64,000 nucleotides of DNA, taken from positions 840,350 to 904,349 of the forward strand of contig KB906724.1 in the NCBI GenBank assembly GCA_000381565.1, read 5' to 3'. A program made the translations under genes and the position numbers. The stretch is from Oxalobacteraceae bacterium AB_14 (GTDB lineage Bacteria; Pseudomonadota; Gammaproteobacteria; Burkholderiales; Burkholderiaceae_D). The notes below the pieces were generated by a model. It did not search any database and was not told the DNA's origin. It saw only the letters and a list, made by a program, of their open reading frames with translations. Within the stretch, counting starts at the first letter, position 1. The number at the start of each line of letters is the position of its first letter. Below are positions 9,670-19,967 of the stretch, piece after piece.

Positions 9670-12117
9670 TTACAGGGTGATGGCGACGCTCCGGCTGGCC
9701 TGGCTGCTGGCCGGCAGCGCGATGTTCAGCACTTTGGCCGCTTCGTCCCAGACGAAGATCACCGGCTTGCCGTCGACCCGCACCAGCGACGGGTGGGCCG
9801 TCACGTTGTGCACCTGCAGCGCGATGCTGCGCTCGGGACGCTGGTACTGCTTGCCCACTTCGGATGCGATGCGCAGCGACAGACTGCGGCCCTGCAGCTT
9901 GCTGGTGAAGTGCAGCAGTTCGTACTTGCCCTGTTCGTAGGCTTGCGCGGTGCTGCCGTCGTCGTCGTACAGCTTGCCTGCGCCGGCGCCGACCGAGGCG
10001 TCGTGGTAGTAGTGCAGGTCGATATGCTTGGTCGAATAGTCGCGCGTGGTCTGCACCACCTTGGCCATCGGGATGAAGGCGCCGGCGCGCACATAGACCG
10101 GCAGGTGGTCGGCGCTCAGCTTCACCGCTTCGGTGGCGCCGCCGGCGTGCTTTTCGCCGCTGTAGAAATCGAACCACGCGCTGCGGGCGGGGAAGTAGAC
10201 GTCGGCCGTGGTCGCGCCCTGCTTGAGCACCGGCGTGACCAGGAAGTCCTTGCCCCACAAATAGGTCGACGACATCGCGCGCACCTTGGCGTTGCCCGGC
10301 TCCTCGTACAGCATGGGGCGCATCAGCGGCAGGCCTTTCTGGTTGTTGTCGAAGCCCAGCGTGTAGTTGTAGGGCAGCAGGCGATAGCGCAGGCGGATCG
10401 CCTCGCGCGCCAGCGCCTTGGTGCGCTCTTCGCGGTAGACCGGCTCCGGCGCCACCTCGTCCTGCGCGTGCGGACGGAAGATCGGCTGGAACACGCCGTA
10501 CTGCAGCCAGCGCGTGTAGAGCTCATTGTCCAGCACCGGATTGGCGAAGCCGCCCAGGTCCGAGTGCATATAGCCCACGCCCTGCATCCCCATTTGCAGC
10601 GATATCTCGGGCTGCGCCTGCAAGCCGCCCCAGCCCCGGTTGACATCGCCGGACCAGGGAATGATGCCGTAGCGCTGCGTGCCCGAATAACCGGCGCGCA
10701 TCAGGATGAATGGACGCTCGGTCGGGAAGTCCTGCTGGTAGCCTTCCGCCACCAGCCGCGCCCATTGGTGGCCGTAGATGTTGTGCACCTGGTCGGCGCT
10801 GCCGGTGGCGTGGCGCATGGCGGCCGGATGCACTTCCGGTTCGCCCAGGTCGCCCCACACGCCGGTCACGCCCTGCTCGCGCAGGCCCTTGTAGATGTTC
10901 CAGAGCCAGTCCTTGCCCGGCTTGCCGAAGATGTCGATCAGCCCCGTGTGGCCGAAGTAGAAGTCGTAGGCCAGCGGCGCGCCGCTGGCGTCCGTGCCCA
11001 GCACCTTCTTGTCGACCGCCTCCTGCCACTTGCTCGATGTATCGAGAATAAACGGTTCGGTGATCACCACCGTCTGCACGCCTTTTTTCTGGAAGTCGGC
11101 GATCATGCCGGTGGCGTTGGGGAAGCTGTCCTTGTCCCAGGCCAGGTTGCCCATCGTGCCCTTGATCTCTTTGCCGAACCAGAACAGGTCGAACACGATG
11201 GCGTCGAGCGGGATGTCGTCGGCGATGAATTTGTTGACGGTGTCGCGCGCGATGGCTTCGTTGCGGTAGCCGAAGCGCATCGCGAAATTGCCGAAGGCCC
11301 AGCGCGGCGGCAGCGGTTGTTTGCCGGTCAGGCTGGTGTAGTTGCCCACCACGTCTTCCCAGCTGTCGCCGGCGATCACCTGGTAGGTCTTGCGGCCGCC
11401 GATGGTTTCGTAGGTCAGGCTGTCGTTGTTCTTGCTGTCGAAATCGAGATAGCCGGTTTGCGGATTGTCGAAGTGAAGCGCGTACATCTTCGACGACAGC
11501 GCGACCGGCATCGCATAGCCCATCTGTTCGGACTTGTCGTCGTAGCCGTAGTGCGCCTTGTTGTACAGCGTGAAGCGGTGGCCGCGGCGGTTCATGCCGA
11601 CCGCCCGTTCGCCTGCGCCGTACAGGGCTTCGTCCTTGTCGAGCGCGAACTCGATGCCTTCCAGCTGGCGCGCCTCGCCCTTGTTGATATCCTTGCTGCC
11701 GGTGGCCGGGTCGTCCTGGATCTTGACGTAGCCATGTTTTTCCGCGACCAGCCGCTTGCCCTTGTAGGCATACGAAATCTGGAACGGCGACTTGGTAATG
11801 GTGACGACGATGCCGGGTGTGGCATATTCGATGCTGTTGACCTTAGTGGTCAGCGTGGTGCGGACGGCGGCCGGCGCCAATACCACCGCGTGCGAGGCCG
11901 GGTCGATTTGCTCGCCGTTCGGCACGAAAGTGGTTTCAACGATGCCGGCGGAGTAGGGCTTGATGACATAGCGGCCGTCGCTGGTATGGACTTCCAGCTG
12001 GCCGCCGTTGCGGGTGGCGCTGTCGAATTTGCGGTCGGCGTTTTGCGCCTGGCCGGCCTGGCTGGCGACCAGCAGCGGCAATACGGCCGCAAGTTTGGCG
12101 ATGGAATTGCTTTTCAT
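9670..12117 (-). CDS. GH31 alpha-glucosidase or alpha-transglucosylase, secreted
   Basis: An 815-residue glycoside hydrolase family 31 enzyme acting on non-reducing ends of malto-oligosaccharides. The signal peptide ends at AGQAQNADRK. The N-terminal beta-sandwich is ~30-240 and the barrel ~245-600, followed by C-terminal beta domains. The nucleophile is Asp423 in GVWGDLGEPE and the acid/base Asp491 in WSGDVNRGW. The 68-residue spacing equals that of Cellvibrio CjAgd31B (Asp412/Asp480), an oligosaccharide 4-alpha-glucosyltransferase, and the GDLGEPE signature resembles that branch, so transglucosylation is possible. It is divergent from the MalY-like permease; a TGTAGTCAAA half-operator lies 42-56 bp upstream. 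First gene of a likely operon with the M2 peptidase. Confidence 0.9.
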   Translation of the reverse strand: MKSNSIAKLAAVLPLLVASQAGQAQNADRKFDSATRNGGQLEVHTSDGRYVIKPYSAGIVETTFVPNGEQIDPASHAVVLAPAAVRTTLTTKVNSIEYATPGIVVTITKSPFQISYAYKGKRLVAEKHGYVKIQDDPATGSKDINKGEARQLEGIEFALDKDEALYGAGERAVGMNRRGHRFTLYNKAHYGYDDKSEQMGYAMPVALSSKMYALHFDNPQTGYLDFDSKNNDSLTYETIGGRKTYQVIAGDSWEDVVGNYTSLTGKQPLPPRWAFGNFAMRFGYRNEAIARDTVNKFIADDIPLDAIVFDLFWFGKEIKGTMGNLAWDKDSFPNATGMIADFQKKGVQTVVITEPFILDTSSKWQEAVDKKVLGTDASGAPLAYDFYFGHTGLIDIFGKPGKDWLWNIYKGLREQGVTGVWGDLGEPEVHPAAMRHATGSADQVHNIYGHQWARLVAEGYQQDFPTERPFILMRAGYSGTQRYGIIPWSGDVNRGWGGLQAQPEISLQMGMQGVGYMHSDLGGFANPVLDNELYTRWLQYGVFQPIFRPHAQDEVAPEPVYREERTKALAREAIRLRYRLLPYNYTLGFDNNQKGLPLMRPMLYEEPGNAKVRAMSSTYLWGKDFLVTPVLKQGATTADVYFPARSAWFDFYSGEKHAGGATEAVKLSADHLPVYVRAGAFIPMAKVVQTTRDYSTKHIDLHYYHDASVGAGAGKLYDDDGSTAQAYEQGKYELLHFTSKLQGRSLSLRIASEVGKQYQRPERSIALQVHNVTAHPSLVRVDGKPVIFVWDEAAKVLNIALPASSQASRSVAITL

Positions 12118-12158
12118 GTACGTATGGTCTCAGAGGTTGTTATGATTTTGTTGTTTGG

Positions 12159-12173
12159 CTACATTTGACTACA
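12159..12173. promoter_or_regulatory. Half HexR-like site upstream of GH31
   Basis: On the minus strand this reads TGTAGT-CAA-ATGTAG: one intact arm and one poor arm. It shares TTTGACTAC with the stronger site before the POT transporter. Weak alone; listed because it sits at the expected distance from a gene of the same locus. Confidence 0.3.
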
Positions 12174-12228
12174 AAATACTGCCCTTGGGATGGCTTGTTT
12201 CCTTTATTTTACTGGGAAACTCTTTCAA

Positions 12229-12263
12229 TTGACACGTACCAGGCTGCGTGTTATTTTGCTACA
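12229..12263 (+). promoter_or_regulatory. Promoter plus overlapping HexR-like site for the sugar permease gene
   Basis: TTGACA (12229-12234), a 17-base spacer and TATTTT (12252-12257) form a strong sigma-70 promoter. A 15-bp HexR-like motif TGTTATTTTGCTACA (12249-12263; 9 of 12 arm positions) covers the -10, the place expected for a repressor. The permease start is 28 bp further on. Confidence 0.55.
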
Positions 12264-12290
12264 AATTCAAAATAGTCGGGGACCCGCAGC

Positions 12291-13619
12291 ATGCAATCTT
12301 CCAGCAGCAAGCCCATACTGTCGTTTTGGCAGTTGTGGAACATGAGCTTCGGCTTTTTCGGCATCCAGTTCGGCTTTGCGCTGCAAAATGCCAACACCAG
12401 CCGGATTTTCTCCACGCTGGGCGCCAATCCCGACGACCTGTCCCTGTTCTGGCTGGCGGCGCCGGTCACCGGCCTGCTGGTACAGCCGATTATCGGCTAC
12501 CTGAGCGACAACACCTGGCATCCGACCTGGGGTCGCCGCCGCCCGTTCTTCTTCGTCGGCGCCCTGCTGGCGTCGATCGCGCTGTTCCTGATGCCCAATT
12601 CCACCGCGCTGTGGATGGCCGTCGTCGTCCTGTGGCTGATGGATGGCGCCATCAACGTCTCGATGGAGCCGTTCCGCGCCTTCGTCGGCGACAAGCTGGG
12701 CTCCTCGCAGCAGACCGCCGGCTTCGCGATGCAGACCTTCTTCATCGGCTGGGGCGCGGTGATCGCCTCGCTGCTGCCGACCATCTTCGCCGACTTCATG
12801 GGCGTGAGCAACGTGCCGGTCAACGGCGCGATTCCCGACACGGTACGCTACTCGTTCTACGCCGGCGGCGCCATCTACTTCCTGGCCGTGTTGTGGACCG
12901 TCCTCACGGCCAGGGAAACGCCGCCCGAGGACATGGAAGCCTTCCGCGCCGAGCAGCGCCGCACCAAGGGCCTGGCTCACGCGCTCAAGGAGATCATGGG
13001 CGGCTTCACCAATATGCCGAAGACCATGGTGCAGCTGGCCGCCGTGCAGTTCTTTTCCTGGATCGCATTGTTCGCGATGTGGATCTACACCACCTCCGCC
13101 ATCGGCGAAAACGTGTTCGGCACCACCGACGCGCAATCGGTGGCGTTCCAGGAGGCGGGCAACCGGGTCGGCGTGATGTTCGCCGTCTACAGCGGCGTTT
13201 CCGCGCTGGCCGCCTTCATCCTGCCGATTTTCGCGCGCAAGACCAGCCGCAAGTTCGTGCACATGAGCTGCCTGCTGATCGGCGGCGCCAGCCTGTTCAG
13301 CATCTACGCCATCCATGACCTGAACCTGCTGTTCGTGCCGATGATCGGCGTCGGCATCGCCTGGGCCAGCATCCTGACCATGCCCTACGCGATCCTGGCC
13401 GGCGCGCTGCCCGCCAAGCGCATGGGCTACTACATGGGCGTGTTCAACTTCTTCATCACCATTCCGCAGATCGTCAGCGGCGTGCTGCTGGGCTTCGTCA
13501 CCAAGCACTGGTTCGCCGGCCACACCGTCAAGACCCTGATGCTGGGCGGCGTGTGCATGGCGGTGGCCGGCGTGCTGACCCTGGCCGTGCGCGACAACGC
13601 CGAACCGGCCGGACATTGA
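12291..13619 (+). CDS. MFS sugar permease, MalY/SuxC-like (maltose/sucrose type)
   Basis: A 442-residue inner-membrane sugar:proton symporter with twelve predicted hydrophobic segments. It starts with FWQLWNMSFGFFGIQFGFAL and carries the loop signature SDNTWHPTWGRRRPFF between segments 2 and 3, typical of the SuxC/MalY/SLC45-like group. It would bring maltose or short maltodextrins into the cytoplasm after periplasmic trimming. GGGGA lies 10 bases before the ATG. pgm follows 101 bases downstream and the secreted amylase after that, all on the plus strand, so a permease-pgm-amylase operon is likely. Substrate inferred from family and neighbours. Confidence 0.87.
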   Translation: MQSSSSKPILSFWQLWNMSFGFFGIQFGFALQNANTSRIFSTLGANPDDLSLFWLAAPVTGLLVQPIIGYLSDNTWHPTWGRRRPFFFVGALLASIALFLMPNSTALWMAVVVLWLMDGAINVSMEPFRAFVGDKLGSSQQTAGFAMQTFFIGWGAVIASLLPTIFADFMGVSNVPVNGAIPDTVRYSFYAGGAIYFLAVLWTVLTARETPPEDMEAFRAEQRRTKGLAHALKEIMGGFTNMPKTMVQLAAVQFFSWIALFAMWIYTTSAIGENVFGTTDAQSVAFQEAGNRVGVMFAVYSGVSALAAFILPIFARKTSRKFVHMSCLLIGGASLFSIYAIHDLNLLFVPMIGVGIAWASILTMPYAILAGALPAKRMGYYMGVFNFFITIPQIVSGVLLGFVTKHWFAGHTVKTLMLGGVCMAVAGVLTLAVRDNAEPAGH

Positions 13620-13624
13620 TGTAG

Positions 13625-15352
<1,728 letters not shown>

Positions 15353-15374
15353 AACCACGATAAAGGAAGACAGC

Positions 15375-17066
15375 ATGAAATTGACTCCCCTTGCAATGAC
15401 CCTGGCACTGGCGCTTGGAGCGGCTGCGGCCTGCTCCTCGGCCAGCGCCGCGCCGGCCGCCAAGCAGGCCGCCCGCAAGCCATTCCTGTGGGAAAACGCC
15501 ACGATCTATTTCATGCTGACCGACCGCTTCAACAACGCCTTCGTCGGCAACGACCTCGCCTACGGCCGCAAGGCGGACGCGGCACCGCTGCGCGGCTACA
15601 TGGGCGGCGACCTGGCCGGCATCACCAACAAGATCAACGAAGGCTATTTCGACAGCCTGGGCGTGAGCGCGATCTGGGTCTCGCCGCCGGTGGAGCAGAT
15701 CCACGAAGGCACCGATGAAGGCACCGGCAAGTCGTACGGCTTCCACGGCTACTGGGCCGCCGACTTCACCGCAGTCGACGCCAACCTGGGTACGGAAAAC
15801 GACTTCCGCAATATGGTCGACGCCGCGCACGCGCACGGCATCCGCGTGCTGCTGGACGTGGTGATGAACCAGACCGGCCCGGTGACGGCGACCGACTACG
15901 TATGGCCGGAAGACTGGGTGCGCACCGAGCCGCAGTGTACCTACAAGGACGCCAAGACCACCATCGAATGCACGCTGGTGAAGAACCTGCCGGACTTCCG
16001 CACCGACAGCGACACGCCGGTCGAGCTGCCGGAAAACCTGGCGGCGAAGTGGCAGCGCGAAGGCCGCTTCGAGCGCGAAGTGAAGGAGTTGAACGAGTTC
16101 TTCGCCCGCACCGGCTATCCGCGCGCGCCGCGCTACTACCTGATGAAGTGGCATTCAGACTGGGTGCGCAAGTATGGCGTCGACGGCTTCCGCGCCGACA
16201 CCGTCAAGCACGTCGAGGCCAAGGCCTGGAAGGAGCTGATCACCGTGGCCGCCGCCGCCTTCGAAGACTGGAAACGCGCCAACCCGGACAAGAAGCTCGG
16301 CGACGACAAGTTCTATTCGACGGCGGAAGTCTACAACTACAACATTGCGCAGGGCCAGGTGTTCGACCTGGGCGGCGGCCAGACCGCCAACTACTATCAG
16401 AGCGGCTTCAATAGCCTGATCAATTTCGGCCTGGTTTACGATGCGGAGAAGGATTACGAACAGCTGTTCAGCAGCTATTCGAATATGCTGCACGGCGGCG
16501 CGCTGGATGGCTACTCGGTGCTGAACTACCTGGACTCGCACGACTACGACAAGCCGTTCGACGCCTCGCGCAAGAAGCCGTTCGAAAGCGCGAACAAACT
16601 GCTGCTGGCGCCCGGCGCGGCGCAGATCTACTACGGCGACGAGACCGCGCGCAGGCTGGACGTGGCCGAAGCGGTGGGCGACGCCAAGCTGCGCTCCTTC
16701 ATGAACTGGGATGAGCTGGAGCGCAATGTGCAGCGCGACGGCTACAAGATCGCCGAGGTGCGCGCGCACTGGGCCAAGATCGGCCTGTTCCGCAAGGCCC
16801 ACGTGTCGGTGGGCGCGGGCGTGCACCAGCAACTGCAAGCCAGGCCTTACGTTTTCAAGCGGACCTACGACAAGGGCGCGCTGCACGACAAGGTGGTCGT
16901 CGCGCTGGACCTGCCGACCAACAAAGCCGCCACCATCAATCTGCACGGCGTGTTCGCCAACGGCCAGAAGGTGAAGGACTACTACTCCGGCAAGAGCGCC
17001 GTGGTGAAGGGCGGTAGAGTCAATTTTGGAACGCGCAATTCGCTGGTCCTGGTTGGTCAGGAGTAG
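15375..17066 (+). CDS. Secreted GH13 alpha-amylase
   Basis: A 563-residue exported alpha-amylase-family enzyme. The ATG at 15375 follows AAGGAAGA by a good distance and gives a signal peptide (MKLTPLAMTLALALGAAAAC). The Cys after AAA could be a weak lipobox; otherwise cleavage is at SASA-AP. GH13 regions seen: DVVMNQ (I), GFRADTVKH (II, nucleophile Asp), TAEVYNY (III, acid/base Glu) and NYLDSHDYD (IV). A C-terminal beta domain is ~470-563. It probably degrades starch or large dextrins in the periplasm or at the surface. Last gene of the permease-pgm-amylase set, followed by a strong bidirectional hairpin. Confidence 0.9.
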   Translation: MKLTPLAMTLALALGAAAACSSASAAPAAKQAARKPFLWENATIYFMLTDRFNNAFVGNDLAYGRKADAAPLRGYMGGDLAGITNKINEGYFDSLGVSAIWVSPPVEQIHEGTDEGTGKSYGFHGYWAADFTAVDANLGTENDFRNMVDAAHAHGIRVLLDVVMNQTGPVTATDYVWPEDWVRTEPQCTYKDAKTTIECTLVKNLPDFRTDSDTPVELPENLAAKWQREGRFEREVKELNEFFARTGYPRAPRYYLMKWHSDWVRKYGVDGFRADTVKHVEAKAWKELITVAAAAFEDWKRANPDKKLGDDKFYSTAEVYNYNIAQGQVFDLGGGQTANYYQSGFNSLINFGLVYDAEKDYEQLFSSYSNMLHGGALDGYSVLNYLDSHDYDKPFDASRKKPFESANKLLLAPGAAQIYYGDETARRLDVAEAVGDAKLRSFMNWDELERNVQRDGYKIAEVRAHWAKIGLFRKAHVSVGAGVHQQLQARPYVFKRTYDKGALHDKVVVALDLPTNKAATINLHGVFANGQKVKDYYSGKSAVVKGGRVNFGTRNSLVLVGQE

Positions 17067-17098
17067 ACGCCTCCTCCACCCTGCACTGCGAGATACAA

Positions 17099-17125
17099 GG
17101 GTCTGACCCCGTACGGGTCAGACCC
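17099..17125. terminator. Bidirectional hairpin between convergent genes (GGGTCTGACCC element)
   Basis: GGGTCTGACCC (17099-17109), a 5-base loop and GGGTCAGACCC (17115-17125) form a perfect 11-bp stem. It lies between the amylase stop (17066) and the convergent GH92 stop (17153). No U-tract. A related element sits at 47206-47230, also between convergent genes, so it is probably a dispersed intergenic repeat used at gene ends. Confidence 0.6.
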
Positions 17126-17152
17126 TCGGCTTTAGGGGGGCGTGCGGCTCAA

Positions 17153-19435
17153 TCAGCGGTCGGTCGAGAGCGAGTAGGGCGCGTCGGCCGGGGCGGTGGC
17201 GCGTTGCTTGTTCGGCTGATCGGACATGTCGAAGTCCAGCACCGCGCCCTGCATCAGGCCTGTGTGGCTCAACCAGTTCTTCGAATACGGCTTGCCGTTG
17301 ACCTTGAGGGCGTTCACATAACGCTTGCTGTCGCTGTTGGCGGGGGCGTTGATGACCACCGTCTTGCCGTTCTCCAGCCGCAGCGTGACCTTCTTGAACA
17401 GCGGCGCGCCGACCACGTACTGCGGCACCACCGGCGTGACAGGGTAGAACCCCAGCGCCGAGAACACATACCATGCCGAGGTCTGGCCGTTGTCCTCGTC
17501 GCCGCAGTAGCCGTCCGGCGTGGCCTTGTACAGGCGGTTCATGGTTTCGCGCGCCCAATACTGCGTCTTCCACGGCGCGCCGGCGTAGCCGTACAGGTAG
17601 ATCATGTGCTGGATCGGCTGGTTGCCGTGCGCGTACTGGCCCATGTTCGCGATCTGCATTTCGCGGATCTCGTGTATCACCTCGCCGTAGTAGCTTTCGT
17701 CGAAGGTCGGCGGCAGCGTGAACACCTGATCCAGCTTGGCGACGAACTTCTCACGGCCGCCCATCAGGTCCACCAGGCCGTTCACGTCCTGGAACACGGA
17801 CCAGGTGTAGTGCCAGCTATTGCCCTCGGTGAAGGCGTCGCCCCATTTGAACGGGTTGAAGGGCGACTGGAAGCTGCCGTCCTTGTTCCTGCCGCGCATC
17901 AGGCCCGTCTCCGGGTCGAACAGTTTTTTGTAGTTCATCGCCCGCTGCGCGTAGATGCCGATCTCCGACTGCGGCTTGCCGAGCGCCTTGCCCAGCTGGT
18001 AGATGGCGAAATCGTCGTAGGCATATTCCAGCGTGCGGGCGGCGTTCTCGTTGATCTTGACGTCGTAGGGCACGTAGCCAAGTTCGTTGTAGTACTTGAC
18101 GCCGGCGCGGCCGACGGCGCTCATCGGTCCTTCGTTGCCGGCGCCGTGCTTCAGCGCCTGCCACAGCGTGTCGATGTCGTAGCCGCGCAAGCCCTTGATG
18201 TAGGCTTCCGCCACCACCGACGCCGAGTTATTCCCGATCATGACGTCGGCCAGGCCGGGGCTGGACCATTCGGGCAGCCAGCCGCTTTCCTTGTAGTCGT
18301 TGGCCAGGCCGGCCTGCATCTCGCGGTTGATCGACGGGTACATCAGGTTCAGGAAGGGATACAGCGCACGGAAGGTGTCCCAGAAGCCGGTGCCGGCGTA
18401 CATATAGCCGGGCAGGATCTTGCCGTTGTGGGGACTCCAGTGGACGATCTGGTTGTTGGCGTCGATCTCATACAGTTTGTTCGGGAAGAACAGCATGCGA
18501 TACAGGCTGGAATAGAAGGTGCGCGTCTGCTCGTCGTTGCCGCCTTCCACGCTGATGCGGCCCAGCGTCTTGTTCCATACATCCTTGCCTTTTTTCGCGG
18601 TGGCGTCGAAGCTGTCGGAGCCCAGTTCGCGCTTCAGATTCAGTTCCGCCTGTTCCTCGCTGATGAAGGAGGAGGCCACGCGCATGCCGACCTTCTCGCC
18701 CTTGGCGGTCTTGAAGCCGACCACCGCGCCGCTATGGTCGCTCGCCAGTTCCATCACGTTGTTCACCAGTTTGTCGCCGCTCCAGATGCGGGTGGAGGTG
18801 AAGGGCTTGTCGAAGTAGATGACGAAGTAGTTCTTGAAGTTCTTCGGCAGCGGGCCGCGCGCGTAGCGGGTGCTGTAGCCGACGATCTTGCGCTCCGCCG
18901 GGATCACCTTCACGTACGAGCCTTTGTCGTAGGCGTCCACCACCACGTAGGCGTCGTCGGTTTTCGGGAAGGTGAAGCGGAACTGCGCGGCGCGTTCGGT
19001 CGGCGCGATCTCGGTGGTGACGTCGGCGTCTGCCAGGTAGACGCTGTAGTAGTAGGGCTTGGCCACTTCCGCCTTGTGCGAGAACCAGCTGGCGCGGTCG
19101 TCCTGCGTGAATTTTGGCTTGCCGGTGACCGGCATGATGGCGAACTGGCCGTAGTCGTTCATCCACGGCGACGGCTGGTGCGTTTGCTTGAAGCCGCGGA
19201 TCTTGTCGGCGTCGTAGGTGTAGGCCCAGCCGTTGCCCATCTTGCCGGTCTGCGGCGTCCAGAAATTCATCCCCCACGGCAGCGCGATGGTCGGATAGGT
19301 ATTGCCGTTCGAGAGTTCGGGCTTGCTGGCGGTGCCCATCAGGGGATTGATCCATTCGACGGGATCGGCGACGGGCGCGGCGGAAGCGGTCAGCGCGAAC
19401 AGGAACAGGGGCAGCGCAAGCGTATGCAGTTTCAT
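17153..19435 (-). CDS. GH92 exo-alpha-mannosidase, secreted
   Basis: A 760-residue glycoside hydrolase family 92 enzyme; the family consists of calcium-dependent exo-alpha-mannosidases, mostly alpha-1,2. The signal peptide is MKLHTLALPLFLFALTASA. The N-terminal beta-sandwich opens with VEWINPLMGT and PTIALPWGMNFWTPQTG. The (alpha/alpha)6 catalytic part contains GNEGPMSAVGRAGVKYYNEL and YCGDEDNGQTSAWYVFSALG, where GDEDNGQ is the conserved catalytic/calcium segment. The substrate (fungal mannan, N-glycans) differs from the alpha-glucan theme. It follows the pullulanase and PKD lipoprotein genes on the same strand, 115 bases behind, and may have its own weak promoter (TTTGCG and TACACT). Confidence 0.92.
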   Translation of the reverse strand: MKLHTLALPLFLFALTASAAPVADPVEWINPLMGTASKPELSNGNTYPTIALPWGMNFWTPQTGKMGNGWAYTYDADKIRGFKQTHQPSPWMNDYGQFAIMPVTGKPKFTQDDRASWFSHKAEVAKPYYYSVYLADADVTTEIAPTERAAQFRFTFPKTDDAYVVVDAYDKGSYVKVIPAERKIVGYSTRYARGPLPKNFKNYFVIYFDKPFTSTRIWSGDKLVNNVMELASDHSGAVVGFKTAKGEKVGMRVASSFISEEQAELNLKRELGSDSFDATAKKGKDVWNKTLGRISVEGGNDEQTRTFYSSLYRMLFFPNKLYEIDANNQIVHWSPHNGKILPGYMYAGTGFWDTFRALYPFLNLMYPSINREMQAGLANDYKESGWLPEWSSPGLADVMIGNNSASVVAEAYIKGLRGYDIDTLWQALKHGAGNEGPMSAVGRAGVKYYNELGYVPYDVKINENAARTLEYAYDDFAIYQLGKALGKPQSEIGIYAQRAMNYKKLFDPETGLMRGRNKDGSFQSPFNPFKWGDAFTEGNSWHYTWSVFQDVNGLVDLMGGREKFVAKLDQVFTLPPTFDESYYGEVIHEIREMQIANMGQYAHGNQPIQHMIYLYGYAGAPWKTQYWARETMNRLYKATPDGYCGDEDNGQTSAWYVFSALGFYPVTPVVPQYVVGAPLFKKVTLRLENGKTVVINAPANSDSKRYVNALKVNGKPYSKNWLSHTGLMQGAVLDFDMSDQPNKQRATAPADAPYSLSTDR

Positions 19436-19550
19436 AATTTTGGCGGTGGTGACTGGCGAAAACCAGTGTAGCAGCTATGCCATCGCCGCAAACCAACAGA
19501 CCCGGGCGGCCATCATGTTTATTGGCCGATTACTAAACAAGCTGCGCCAG

Positions 19551-19919
19551 CTACTGCGCGGTGATGACGACGGATGATGGCGCGCTGTCGATCTTGCCGT
19601 CGTTGACGATCAGCGTGGCGACATAGACGCCGGGCAGGTCGACAAAGAAGGTCGGCGTGGCGACGTGGAAGTTCAGCAGGGCGGCCGCGCTGCCAGCTGG
19701 CTTGGTCAGCGTCCACGCATAGCTCAGGATGTCCTGGTCCGCGTCGGTGCCGCTGCCGGACAGCTTGACCGAGCTGCCCGCCGTCACGCCTTGCGCCGGT
19801 CCGGCGACGGCGACCGGCACATGGTTTGCCGGCGCGCTGTAGTCGCCGCCGCCACCGCAGGCGCCCAGGGTTAGCGTAACGGCCAGCGCAAGTAGCGCTG
19901 CGATATGGTTGCATCTCAT
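19551..19919 (-). CDS. Small PKD/Ig-like domain lipoprotein
   Basis: A 122-residue protein with a lipoprotein signal ending in the lipobox LGAC, then a Gly-rich linker and one PKD-like beta-sandwich (~residues 35-120, with LSGSGTDADQDILSYAWTL). It has no catalytic motif. It lies 48 bases after the pullulanase gene and before GH92 on the same strand. By position it may be a surface or periplasmic glycan-binding accessory, or a spacer protein; that is inference. The ribosome site is AAAGAGA. Confidence 0.7.
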   Translation of the reverse strand: MRCNHIAALLALAVTLTLGACGGGGDYSAPANHVPVAVAGPAQGVTAGSSVKLSGSGTDADQDILSYAWTLTKPAGSAAALLNFHVATPTFFVDLPGVYVATLIVNDGKIDSAPSSVVITAQ

Positions 19920-19967
19920 GATGATCTCTTTCCGGCTCGACGGTGAGCCGAAAAGATATCACGGTGT

